NCBI GenBank assembly: GCA_027922465.2
Contig: BQMF02000425.1
Span: 1-64,000, forward strand
DNA length: 64,000 nucleotides
Origin: Turritopsis dohrnii
Taxonomy: Eukaryota > Cnidaria > Hydrozoa > Anthoathecata > Oceaniidae
Direction: 5' to 3'
Shown piece after piece: positions 10,636 to 21,860 of the stretch. Numbering within the stretch: position 1 is the stretch's first letter; each line of letters opens with the position of its first letter. The translations under genes and the position numbers were made by a program. The notes under the pieces are model-generated. The model saw only the letters and a program-made list of their open reading frames with translations, did not search any database and was not told where the DNA came from.

Positions 10636-11860
10636 GTAGTTACACCTTGTTAAATCTAGTTACATGTTGTTACAGTTCCACACAAAGGAAAAGTTCAATC
10701 TACGTCACTTCTTCTACTGACGTCATTTGACTCCAGAATCAGTTGATATTAGTTACAGGCAGTTACACCTTGTTACATCTAGTTACATCTTGTTACAGTT
10801 CTACAGAATGGAAAAGTTCAATCTACGTCACTTCTTCTACTGACGTCATTTGACTCCCGAATCAGCTGATATTAGTTACACGTAGTTACATCTTGTTACA
10901 TCTAGTTACATCTTGTTACAGTTCTACAGAATGGAAAAGTTCAATGTACGTCACTTCTGCTAACGTCACTCAATAATCACCTGATATTAGTTACACGTAG
11001 TTACACCTTGTTACATCTAGTTACATGTTGTTACAGTTCCACACAAAAAAAAAGTTCAATCTACGTCACTTCTTTTACTGACGTCAATTGACTCCCGAAT
11101 CAGCTGATATTAGTTACACGTAGTTACACCTTGTTACATTTAGTTACATGTTGTTACAGTTCTACACAAAGGAAAAGTTCAATCTACGTCACTTCTGCTA
11201 ACGTCACTCAATAATCAGCTGATATTTGTTACACATAGTTACACCTTGTTACATCTAGTTATATCTTGTTACATGCTTTTGACCAATAAAGCATAGAAAT
11301 GCGTCATTCCCGGCTATGTCGTCATTTGCGAGATCTCAGCTGACCTTTGCATCAGCTGACAATCCAGTGTTGCAATGACGTCAAAGTGAAGGGGCGCAGG
11401 AACTCACCTTTCTCCCTTAGAACTTGTAACAAGGTGTAACAAGGTGTAACAACATGTATCAACGTGTAACTAGAAACAGCTGACAATCCGATGTTGCAAT
11501 GACGTCACAGAAAGTGACGTAATGCGTCACTTTACTCTCTCAGAACCTGTAACAAGGTGTAACAAGGTGTAACAACATGTAACAACGTGTAACTATAAAC
11601 AGCTGACAATCTGATGTTGCAATGACGTCACAGAAAGTGACGTAATGCATCACTTTACTCTCTCAGAACCTGTAACAAGGTGTAACAAGGTGTAACAACA
11701 TGTAACAACGTGTAACTATAAACAGCTGACAATCCGATGTTGCAATGACGTCACAGAAAGTGACGTAATGCGTCACTTTACTCTCTCAGAACTTGTAACA
11801 AGGTGTAACAACATGTAACAACGTGTAACAACGTGTAGCTATCTGCAACATGTAAGTGAA
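10636..11860. repeat. Iteron-like repeat array of copy 2 (about 120-bp units)
   Basis: Left block (about 10636-11280): six units of about 120 bp containing GTTACACCTTGTTACATC, a CAGCTGATATT segment and TGACGTCA/TACGTCA (CRE-like) motifs. Right block (about 11420-11860): four units of about 120 bp with GTAACAAGGTGTAACAAGG, AACAACATGTAACAACGTG and TGACGTCACAGAAAGTGACG, i.e. the same short words in reverse orientation. The two blocks face each other across about 11285-11415. The unit length equals that of copy 1 although the sequence between iterons differs. Confidence 0.85.
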
Positions 11861-11989
11861 ATCAGCTGATATTTCAAGTGATGTCTATAGCAACAGGAAT
11901 TTTTCCAAATGTAAGGGCGTGTAGACATAACTGTCGAATAGGTGGGGCTGTTTTTAATGAAATTGAGACATAACACTAAACGTTTTTGT

Positions 11990-14900
11990 TTACTCTTCAT
12001 CACTACTGATTACAATAGTGTCTGTTACATTATTGACAGATGCGAAGCGCTGTAGAGTTTCGGTGCTCGGCTTGACGTCTTCACACATCTCGTTTTGTTT
12101 CGATCGTTTCGGTGACAAATCGTTACCGTCACCACACAACTTACGTTTGGTTGCCTCTACGACTTCAATCGCTCCTTCGTCCGACGACAAAACTTCTGTA
12201 GTCCCGAAACATGCCTGATATGCGCGTAACAATTCAGGTTGTATTTCGCACTCCTCGTCACTGCTGATGACAATAGCTTCAGCTGGTTTGCTACGAGCGA
12301 CGAAACGTTCAAAAACGGGTTTCGTCTCCATCTCTTCTCCGCTATCGTTTTTCCTTTCACCGATATCGTCATCGTTTTCGCCACAGTTGTCGCCATCGGA
12401 CGTACTTGCGTCAACCGTATCGATAAAAGACTCTCTAAACTGGGCCATTGGGAACCAGCTTCGTTCCATGGCATTCAGGCACAACCATGCGTCGTAAACT
12501 GAATCAGCGCCCACCCATCCCGAGCGATGTCGCATGAGAAATGCCTTTCTCGTGGCTGCGCTGATCGGTACGTCGCAAAGGTTTCTCTTCACCAGATTGT
12601 ATACTTTTTGTTGGTATTGCTCATCTAGAACGACCGACTCGCAGTCGAAATCCGGCGTTGTAAACGTTAGCTCCTCGTATAGAATACCTTCGGTTCTATC
12701 TGCTTCAAGTACGGCGTGGTCGACGGCTGACTGAGGCACAGTAGCATCGGCTAGTTCTTCGTCAGACTCAAACCGACTGATTTGCGAGAAGCTGATCGAG
12801 CTATTGTCATCAAATAATAATTGACGGCAGTTGTAATCAAAGTCGTTGTATACGGAACCTTCGCCATTTGCAGAAGTGGGACAGCCATTTTCAAATATCG
12901 ACTTACGGCGTATTTGGTGGGACACATAATGGAAGACGTCCATGCAGTGTGTTCGTAACCAGGCTAGTAAAATGATGAGAGAAATTCAGTTGTTAACATA
13001 CACATATCAATGTTTGATTAAGAACTAAAAGTTGGCATTACCACTTATTGTAGCATTTTTCTTCGGCAAAGGTTTTGTGCTAAATACGCACAACCGATTT
13101 CTAATCGCCTGGCCATCTCTTTCATCTCCAAAGTCAGGGTACTCATTTGTGGTAATGAAAAAGCCACTGTTGTATTTGAATTGGAACGAATCTTTGTGTT
13201 TCCTCGACACTGCCATTAACCCACCTGCAAATAAAACTCAACAGTGATAAATTAACGCAAATATGGTACCATAAACAAAAATGCAGGTATAAGTAAACGG
13301 TTAACCTTGTAGTACTCTTTTGGCATTTTCGCAGCTGAGCGAATCGCTGGTCCACTCGTCCATTAACACGATCTGTGTGTTCTCGTTGATGTTAGCAGCA
13401 GAGAAGCGTCCATCGGCTACAACGGTAGCGATATACTTTGACGGTATAATTCCTTAACGCAAAAGTCACAAAGTTAAGTGCAACTCATAAACTACATGTT
13501 GAAGCAAGACACAGACTGTCGTACCTTGAAAGGGAGAAAACCAGCTTGTCTTTCCACTGTCGGATGGACCTACCAGCATCAGCTTCGATTCTTTTACAGG
13601 AAATTGTTGATGGCACAACAACTGGTAATACTTCTTATAGAACATTATGCGAATCTTTTCATCGGGAAAACTATTTTCAACTCCTAAAACCAATGTGACA
13701 AAGTTAATTCCAAATGTCAACACTTACTCAAAGAAAAACATGGTACACTAACCTTCCACAAAATGTTTCGGATAGGGAACGTTGCCGGTATATTTGTATT
13801 TCACAAAAGCCCGTGGTGATCCTGCCATTTTCGGATGTCGTTGAAACCCCTTTCGCTTGATATTGAAAAAGTACCCGTCCAGAACTTCAATGAAATTGTA
13901 GTCAATGACCATTGGCGTAATGGCTCGGCAAGCTGGCTCTGACAGAAGACAGGTAACTTGGTTGATGTATGGAGCAACTACATCAGCAACTACAACGTCT
14001 CCCAGCAGACTTAGCAAAAACTCTTTCACTGAGCTACAGTAGATGAATGTTTTTGTTGCTTCAGGTGGTTTTTTGTAGATGCCACCATTACATATGTTGT
14101 ACCCTTTCTCCGACATCACACACCGAATCACGTCAATGGCCTGACCGACTGGTAGCCGACTGGTAGCCCTGTGGTAGAGTGCTCGCTTCCTGTTCGGGAG
14201 GTCGCGGGTTCAATCCCCGACCGAGTCATGCCAGCGACTATAACAGTGTGAATCAATCCTCTCTGCTTAGCACTCAGCAAGAGAGTAGGAATGATGTCTA
14301 GGGTGGTTGTCTAGTTGAGCGGTTCCTGTCATTACAGCTTCCGTAGCCCAAATGGGGGCTTTAAATGCTCTAGGACCTCCTTCGCAGGACCCTCATTGAT
14401 AACAGTACCTTAAGGAACTGAAGAGGCTATCCTGGGTAAACATTCGTAAATTTTTGATCGAGGCCGATCGGGTATCGACAATTCACCAGCGCCTGTAAAT
14501 AAAATCACATGTGCAATTTTATCATTTCACTATTTTCCAGTAAGAACTAATGGTAAAGTTACGACATACCGTGAGACTTTTCATTGATGACCTGCAACGA
14601 GATACCGGTAAAATTTGATTTTTTCGACGGCGTTAAGAACAACTTCACGTACGCAGTCATCAAGCGTGGACAGCAAATATAATTGCACTGGTTTGACTGT
14701 ATCTTCTTCCACAGCCACGAAATTCATTTCGTAACCCTCCTCTTGAGCGACACTCCTGACTAGACGCGTTTTACTGAGAACAAGTGCTTGCAGAGCCTCC
14801 TGACACTTGTGGTCCTTCAATGTGATGTACAGGCTACTTGCATATGCATCTTCAGCTGATTGATTACTTTCACCTATATGGATATAAACAAAGTGGAAAA

Positions 14901-15368
14901 GCAATTTGACTTCTTGAAAGGGACATTTACGAAATGACTGTTTAATATTTCTCAACGTAACAAACCTCTTCCTCTCACAATCTTGCAAGAACTGACATCT
15001 AAGCCAGCTGTCAAAAGCTTTTGAACTATCCTATCTTCGACCACAGTACCACTGATTTCTGGCCAGTCAAATACGATCCAGAAAGAAAACCCAGGATCGG
15101 AGGATCGATTTGCTGCATCACTATTCCGATTTTCCAGCGCGGTAACACAACTAAAAAACGCTACAACCTGCGGTATCGATTTTAAAATCTTCTGTAGTTG
15201 TTCTCGCTTTCCCCACAATCTATGAAAAGCATCTTCGCACTTCCAAAGTGTTCGAACAGCGACAACGCGGTATTTTAAAGCAAATGGAGACACAATAAAA
15301 CTACGTAACGCCCTTTTTAAAGGTTCTTCTCGCAAAGAAAGATTACCTTTAAAACTAGCAGTATCCAT
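11990..15368 (-). CDS. SF3 (E1/Rep-like) DNA helicase gene, copy 2, multi-exon, SINE-interrupted
   Basis: Exons inferred on the minus strand: 15368-14966 (start MDTASF), about 14873-14615, about 14140-13753, 13683-13525, 13452-13306, 13224-13042 and 12963-11990, with good GT-AG borders and matching phases from 14140 onward. Motifs in order: Walker A GPSDSGKTSW; Walker B TQIVLMDEW; a B'-like segment AVSRKHKD; sensor 1 FFITTNEYP followed by DFGDERDG and RNRL. This order defines an SF3 helicase, closest in feel to E1/Rep types. The long acidic C-terminus holds two SUMO-interaction-like motifs, AIVISSDEE and, at the very end, TIVISSDEE. No HUH nuclease was identified in the N-terminal part (FSFWIVFDWPE, SSLYITLKDHK). 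The SINE at 14158-14455 sits beside exon 3, so the transcript may be disturbed. Confidence 0.75.
14158..14455 (+). mobile_element. tRNA-derived SINE
   Basis: Head with Pol III promoter boxes: A box GGTAGCCCTGTGGTAGAGTG at about 14162 and B box GGTTCAATCCC at about 14208. A body of about 200 bp follows. The tail (about 14386-14450: CAGGACCCTCATTGATAACA, GAGGCTATCCTGG) resembles the 3' end of the LINE at 26753-29645. No clear target duplication was found. It is inserted in the composite element's helicase gene. Confidence 0.75.
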
Positions 15369-15439
15369 TTTTGTTCCTTCTTTTAGATGTTTTATGTACA
15401 GTGAGAGGAACACATTTTTTCTTATACGGTTATATATTA

Positions 15440-15442
<3 letters not shown>

Positions 15443-15471
<29 letters not shown>

Positions 15472-15473
15472 TC
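15443..15473. repeat. ATT microsatellite at LINE 3' end
   Basis: About ten ATT units, immediately beside the 3' end of the minus-strand LINE fragment, as is common for CR1/L2-type LINE tails. Confidence 0.8.
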
Positions 15474-16900
15474 ACTTTATTTATAGTCGATAGATACAAT
15501 AAAAATAAAATAGCTGTAATTAGCTAATTAAAATCGACTTTATAAAAAATATACATATATACAATAAATCTCAAGCAATATAACCGAGAGAAGGGATATA
15601 TCTCGCACAAAGACGGCAGAAACAAGACAAAGTTGAAATTGAATTGATTACTTGAGTGAGGTGGCTTTCTTTGCTGACTCAGGAATCTTATGCCACAACT
15701 GAGTGGCAATGTACGAGAATAACATTAGTCCGAAGTTTGAAGTAAGGATTCTGCTACGTTCCAATGTGCTAGATGAACGCATTTCATAGCGGGTCGTTTT
15801 AAAAGTAAAAACGTCGCTCATATAAGAGGGGTTCAAACACATTTTCGTTTTAAACACCTCTTCTAGAAGAAGACGGTTATACCGATCATGAATGTTACTC
15901 TTAGCTGCTTCACATTTATCACCAAGAAAGATTTTTGTTGCCCGATTAAAAGAGCGATCAATCATGTGTAACAGCCTTTTATTCGAGTAACCCCAAACTA
16001 ACGGACAATAATTAAAATGACTACAAATAAAACTGTTTTTACATTTATGTTCATCCATATTATAAGCAATACGTCGCAAAGCAGAGATCTTAGCATTAGC
16101 TTTTCAACACAAATTATTTACATGCTCAGTGAAAGAGAAACGGTTGTCAAATGTAACACCCAACAGTTTAACGCTTTGCGATTCAGGTAAAATTGTTCCA
16201 CATAAATCTAAGGAGAGAATATTTTCGTATTTTGGCTTTCCAAGAAGAAGAAATTTACATTTCTTTGGGTTAACCTGTAGTTGATTTTGAACAAACCATT
16301 CATTAACTTTAGGAAAAATACTTTCCAAAGATTGCTTAACATCAGATATATTTCTGGCTGATGTAAAAATATTATTGTCATCAGCATAATTGCAAATACT
16401 CACGTTACTCTCTTCAAAAAGAAACATGAAATCATTTATGAATATATTAAATAGTAGAGGCCCTAGTATAGACCCCTGTGGTACGCCACTCAAAATCTCT
16501 GACCAGGAGCTATAGCAACCATTAACCCCTACTCTATGGGGCCTACCGCTGAGATAACTTTTGAGATAATATAAAGCACTTGCAGAGAGACCATAAGCAT
16601 GTAGTTTTGCAATTAGCAAATCATGGTAAACGCAATCAAAGGCCTTACTTAGATCCATTAAAAGTGCTCCAACTACATGCCCTTTATCAAGTGATCTCTG
16701 CCAACTATGTAACATATGAAGTAAGGCGTGCTGGCTGCTATAAGAGTAGTTGTTGATGAAGTTAACGATTTGTTTGCACATAAGTCTTTCATATATTTTC
16801 GATACCGTAGGTATAACATCATAGTCTTCGATAGCGTAAGTATAACATCATAGTCTTCGTCTGAGAGATGAAAACATCGCACGCATCTTCTGTAACAGAC
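15474..16900 (-). mobile_element. 5'-truncated CR1/L2/Jockey-like LINE, reverse transcriptase fragment
   Basis: Two minus-strand frames (16781-16104 and 16079-15648) together give the RT palm and C-terminal part: LMDLSKAFDCV, SGVPQGSILGPLLFN, the catalytic box as NYADDNNIF, PKKCKFLLLG, LGVTFDNRFSF, then a FNYCPLVWGYSNKR-type tail. The two frames are separated by an in-frame stop near 16100. The 5' part of RT and the endonuclease are missing; a 28-base stretch around 16800-16858 is duplicated at the break. Non-functional. Confidence 0.85.
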
Positions 16901-17001
16901 TCAGCATCTATCCAATGAGATTTCACTGATTCGTAGGCATTCAGGTTCAATTGAGCGGTTATCCGCTCCCCTCGTCTGCTACGAAGTGGTGTGATCACAA
17001 G

Positions 17002-17074
17002 GGGTCGGTAGCTTAATGGTCAGAGCAATCGCCCGGCAAGCGAGAGGTCGTGGGTTCGAGTCCCACTCGACCCG
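17002..17074 (+). tRNA. tRNA-like gene (anticodon would be GGC), possibly a pseudogene or SINE head
   Basis: A 73-base cloverleaf folds: acceptor GGGTCGG/TCGACCC, D arm GCTT/GAGC, anticodon stem with four of five pairs, T arm GTGGG-TTCGAGT-CCCAC, discriminator G. Anticodon GGC would be Ala, but base 33 is C instead of the near-universal T, the first anticodon-stem pair is A-G, and the 3:70 pair is G-C rather than the alanine G-U. No run of four T follows. More likely a tRNA pseudogene or tRNA-derived repeat. Confidence 0.5.
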
Positions 17075-18299
17075 ATAACTTTGCGCTGCAATTGGAAAGG
17101 TACATTGTGTGCGGATGCCATTGATTAATAGACTCAGCAGCTGACTGGTTAATGAACTTTTTTATGAAACCTCCTCCGAAATGACTTGCAAAACCTTTTT
17201 TAAGCGCTCTGCTTCGTTAAAGGAGGGAGACACTTATTAAAATTCATGGAATCTAAATTGTGGCGCTTCTTAGATGGGGCATTTATTATATGGTACGTTA
17301 ATTCTAATACAGAACTATTGCATAACTTTGTGGAAAAGACTGTTTTTGCAGAACACTACCTTTAACGTTGTGAAATAGGTGGCCATATAATTAAACCCAA
17401 TATCGCACATGCGCAGTAAAAAATTGCTAATATGATGTAAATGAGCGATAATTAGTAAAACACATGAACATCTTCATCAAGTAGCTTTGTAAGGGCTATC
17501 AAGTGAAACCATACTTAGCTATACTTAGGTAAAATACAAGAAGGTCTTAAACCAGGTAACTTTTAAAGGTCTATAAAATCAGACTATTAAGACCACGTTC
17601 CGTGTACTTCAATTGTGTCACTTTGTGACCTACCTCACAGAACCAAACCAAATTTTCAGAAAATACAGTGAAATCTCTACTTAGCGGACACCATCGGCGA
17701 GGAAAGGTTTTGTCCGCTAATTAGAGATGTCCGCTAATTGGAACCTCAAACTTTTGTTCAGTTATTTCAAACGTTTTGACCTGGGTAAGGGTTTAAAGGT
17801 GATAAATATAAACAAGATTCGCAAAAATGTAACTATATATATTTCCCCAAAGTTGCAAACATTTTATCAATTATTGTGTGATAAAGTTTCTCTTAAAATT
17901 TTTTGCTGAGGAGTTGACTGAGAAGTTACTATGGACACGTAGCTAAAATGTGACTAATATTTCCGCTTAAACAACTGTATATCAACAACACCATCAATGT
18001 GTAAGACAATTTCATCATAATATAACATGTATGATCTTTATTGTTGTAGAAGCTTGACAAGTTTCTTATCCCTTATACCATAAAATTACAGTAAACAATG
18101 TAATTCCACAGAACACTTGCTATAATATAATATAATTGCTATAATATACCATTATTATTATTATTATTATTATTATTATCTCTAGGGCAGCATACAAATA
18201 AATAGCATTCACTAAGCGCCCATACCATATGACTTCAGTGAAGCAGGGCCGTCGACACGATGTCAAAGTTAAAGAATGAATTGAAAGAATTGTTACTTA
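17075..18299. other. Intergenic, repeats only
   Basis: No gene supported. AGTGAAATCTCTACTTAGCG at about 17669 followed by TGTCCGCTAATT (about 17729) resembles the end of a pogo/Tc1-type element (CAGTGAAACCTC...GCGGACA style); no matching far end was found. An ATT microsatellite lies at about 18146-18179. Confidence 0.4.
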
Positions 18300-18765
18300 T
18301 TATTACTTACAAGATTTCAATACAAAGACTTTTTTATATTCAAAAATGAAGTAAAGTTCTTATCAACAAATTGACCAAATTTACTGAGACGTTCTCATTC
18401 TTAGAGCTAAATTCATTTGCTATCTCTAACAAATTCAATTGGTCGGTAAGATCTTTATAGATGTTCAAAATGGCAAGAGCGTTAAATTTAATCGTCGTGT
18501 TGTAGAAATTGCCTTCTTTATTGACTTACATCTTTTTGCTTGACTTGATATAACATTTACATTTTTGCATTTTATTACTAGTTTTTTTTTTGAACACTCA
18601 TTATTCAACAATTGAACAATTATCAACTGTTCCTAGGTACTTGTGATCGCAGACAAAATAAACAGTTGTATCTTGGTACACTACTTCCAACATATTACCA
18701 TGTGTTTTGAAACGCTTCGCAGAACCAAACAACATAACTTTAGTTTTATTTCAGTTTAGTTGTTT
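18300..18765 (-). mobile_element. LINE reverse transcriptase relic
   Basis: On the minus strand, TKVMLFGSAKRFK (about 18745-18705) and HKYLGTVDN (about 18650-18620) match the post-catalytic RT segment of the LINE at 26753-29645 (MLFGTAQRLK, YTYLGNELD). The rest is full of stops. Too decayed to classify. Confidence 0.5.
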
Positions 18766-18777
18766 CTTTATGAGCTA

Positions 18778-18825
18778 TAATCGACGTTATAATCGACGTT
18801 ATAATCGACGTTATAATCGACGTTA
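18778..18825. repeat. 12-bp tandem repeat (TCGACGTTATAA)x4
   Basis: Four perfect consecutive TCGACGTTATAA-type units, the last diverging after TCGACGTTAT. Confidence 0.85.
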
Positions 18826-19912
18826 TCATCTCCTAGCATGATAGTTTCTTTATTTGTTTCAGTGACGTAGGCTAAACGATCATTAAAAATGCCATATTAT
18901 AGTTTGTAGTTAGGTATTTGGAGCTGCTGAAAAAACAGCACCTCACTGACGTCTTCTTGGTATCCTCTTGTTTATTGGGTAACGTGTTAAAGGAGAGGTT
19001 AAATGAGAAACTAAAGGAGAGGTTCTTCTTGTTTATTGATTGTTTCTTCTTTTTTTTCTGAAAGAATTTCATTTGTTAAGCATAAATGTGATGATTCTAT
19101 AGAAAGAACGTCATAGAGAAAATGTACTTAAAGCTATGAAAGAAACATTTTACACCATGTTACATATGTCTATACATAAAACCTATAGTTTTATTCAACA
19201 GGAGGCTATTTATTTCAACAGGAGAGTCTAGAGAAGAGTGGGAGGAGATTCAGTTACTTTCGAACAATCTTAAACAAGAGAGAAATTTTCTTGCTAATTA
19301 ATGATTCAAAGTTATAAAATTTACAGATTAACAATTGATAATATACCATCAATTCATAAATATCAGATCAGCAATTTGCTTCTCTCCGCTTCTATTTACA
19401 AGAAAAACAGGTGGTTCATTTCATTTGTTGTGCTCTTTTTTTCAATTCTGAATGACCTGAATGTCAGTATGAACAAGTTAGTTTACTCAGAATGACGGAA
19501 CTGAGAACTATGTTGTGGATGTTTTTGCTGTCAATGTTTAAGTATCACGTGACCAAATGTTTATATTTACGATTATATGAACTCTTAATTCTTTTGCATA
19601 ATGTCTTTTTTGAAAGAAAAAAGAAGTTATTTCTTCCCTGGGCAGAATGATTAGCCTGTTCTATTGTTCTATTTTTTAAACGAATCAAATATGTAGGTAG
19701 GCTGGAAGATAATGGCTTAATTCCGAGTGTTTTATCAACTATATGATTCATTTCAGTTTTCATATTCGAATGATTCGAATTTTTGTTGAATGTGATGATA
19801 AACAAACAAATTTGTTCCGTGTAAAAATTACAAGAACGAGAAGATTTTGTCATCATTATTCTTATTCTGTTCTAGAAACAGATCAATATTAACAACTTTC
19901 GTGTATTTCAAC
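18826..19912. other. Upstream region of the receptor gene
   Basis: No coding sequence or recognisable repeat seen. It should hold the promoter of the acetylcholine receptor gene, but I see no distinctive element that I can defend. Confidence 0.4.
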
Positions 19913-21860
19913 ATGAACACACTTATATGGTTGGTGATTGTGACGGGATGCTTTGCGAAAGGTATGTAATAATGTTAGCATTCGAACTATCGTGTTTTAT
20001 TTAATCAATCCATTCAACGCTTGCTTAACAGATGATAAAGAAGATGTAATGCAAGAACGAAAAATCCACAAGCAACTTCTTGAAGGCTACAATATCGACA
20101 TTCGACCCGAGGCTGCTCATGGGGAGCCACTACACGTACATTTCGACAACCGTCTGCAGAAAATTGTCAAACTGGTAAACACGAGAATGAATGAGGGAGG
20201 AGTTTCGAGTGGAGCTGTGTATTGTTAGAAACACCCAACTGACTTAAATTAAAAATTGTGTTAACAGTACAAATGATTGAGTTCTTTCTACACAACTGGA
20301 TAAAACTTCAAACATACAAACATATGTTTTTTTGATTTGTCCTACTTTGAACTTATTTGTTTTTAGGACGTGAAACAGCAGATTTTCATCGCCAACTCAT
20401 TTGCATTGATGGTAAGCAAACTTATTGTATTCAAAATAACGGTGTTTGAACTAATCTGGAAACACAATAATATGTTTAGAGATGGCATGACCCTCAACTA
20501 GAATGGAATGTTACAGAATATGATGGAATCGATATGATAAACCTTGGTATTGAACTGATATGGACGCCAGACATTGTTTTGTATAACACGTAAGTATAAA
20601 GTGACGTATTAGTGACGTATTAGTGACGTATTAGTGACGTATTAGTGGAACAACCTTTGAACGTTCTTATGGTTTAAACTTTTTTTGGCTTAGCGCTCAT
20701 GAAGAAAGCGTCAGCCATCATGATCTATACAAAACTAAAGCTCTAGTGAACCATAAAGGTGATGTGATATGGTCGGCTCCAGTAACATGGCGAGTGTCTT
20801 GCTCCTTTGACGTCACCTGGTTTCCCGTTGATAAGCAAGTATGTATCGGTCCATATGTACATGTAAAAATACATTTGTTTATGGGTGCTGCTTTATTGTG
20901 TTAACATTGCTGCTATCTACATAAGGTGTGTAACCTCACGTTTGGTTCTTGGTCTTATTCTCGCAAGCAGCTAACAATTTCTCCTTGGAAAGAGAACATG
21001 ACCTTAGAAGATTTCAAAGACAGTAAGTATTACTAACAACTTTTGTATAACAAAATATCTTAGTAAACAACTAACAAAATTTCATTTCAATCTAGTGAAG
21101 TTTTGCAACGACCAAGGGAAAGTTTTACAGTTATCTTTGAATATTTATTCTAGAACATTTTGGAGTGGAGACGGGGGAATGGGTCATCGATGGCTTGAAT
21201 TCTTGGGTACACGAAATGAACTATAGCTGTTGTCCGGATCCATTTTCCACGATTACTTACGAAATACATTTGAAAAGAATGTCCCTCTATTACTTTCTAT
21301 ACATCATCTTGCCGTTGTTATCGCAAGTTTTTTTGTTTTTGATGGTATTTCACATTCCACCCGACACTGGTGAACGAATGGGATTCGGTGTCACCATTCT
21401 TCTCAGTATTACCGTCTATTTGCTGGTCATATCCGAAAAATTGCCGGAAAAATCTGACGACCACCCGATGTTGGGGATTTGTTTCATAGCGGAGTTTTAC
21501 GTGTTAAGCACTGCTTTAGTGATGGCTTTATGGACAATCAATATAGGGCGATACCAAACCAAGCCACCATTTTTATTAAGAAGGTTAATTTGTAACGAAA
21601 AATGCAATGATGAAAATGTAACTTCCGCAAAGGAGTCTCTTCCAATGATGCCTATGGATGAAAAAGAAACGAGACAAGTAGATCAAACTGACCAATCAGA
21701 AAGCCTGCGAAGAAAATCCATTCAAAGGCAACATCATCACGAATGGAAAATAATAGCTAGCCGATTAGACAAAATCTTTTTCTACTGTTTTGTTTTCATC
21801 GTAGTAATAATACCAATGATCGTTGTGGGAACTTTGAACAAATCTCATCTTGGAATGTGA
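19913..21860 (+). CDS. Nicotinic acetylcholine receptor alpha-type subunit (Cys-loop ligand-gated cation channel)
   Basis: Seven exons: 19913-19961, 20032-20174, 20367-20411, 20480-20589, 20694-20838, 20926-21022, 21154-21860; all GT-AG, phases close to 431 aa. Residues 1-16 form a signal peptide. Loop A IWTPDIVLYN (106-115), Cys-loop C152-x13-C166, loop B W173 in FGSWSYS, and vicinal C222-C223 in YSCCPD, the alpha-subunit hallmark. TM1 about 239-262, TM2 272-291, TM3 302-325, TM4 about 404-424. E270 before TM2 predicts cation selectivity. Pore position 2' is Gly273 rather than the usual Ser/Thr, and the loop-D position usually Trp aligns with Phe76. The TM3-TM4 loop is short. Assembles as a pentamer at the plasma membrane; the ligand is presumably acetylcholine (inference). 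Confidence 0.93.
20600..20646. repeat. 11-bp tandem repeat (AGTGACGTATT)x4 in receptor intron 4
   Basis: Four consecutive AGTGACGTATT units right after the exon-4 donor. Each contains a CRE-half-site-like TGACGTA; any regulatory role is speculative. Confidence 0.8.

Larger units (their letters stand above)
8340..15440. mobile_element. Composite YR/SF3-helicase mobile element, copy 2 (near complete)
   Basis: Order: recombinase gene (+, 8380-10101), small ORF (+, 10195-10503), iteron array (10636-11860), SF3 helicase gene (-, 11990-15368). The genes converge on the array, so both promoters face the element ends; in a circular form they would be divergent around the junction. A SINE (14158-14455) lies inside. 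Limits are approximate: left from the recombinase 5' flank, right from the homologous flank of copy 1 and the start of an ATT microsatellite. This copy is in the same orientation as copy 1. Confidence 0.75.

Noticed and set aside
12157..12502. Several ORFs on both strands over the helicase last exon
   Set aside because: Shadows of the supported minus-strand frame that ends in SSDEE.
14615..15368. HUH/Rep endonuclease in the helicase N-terminus
   Set aside because: No convincing HUH or YxxxK pair could be seen; left undefined.
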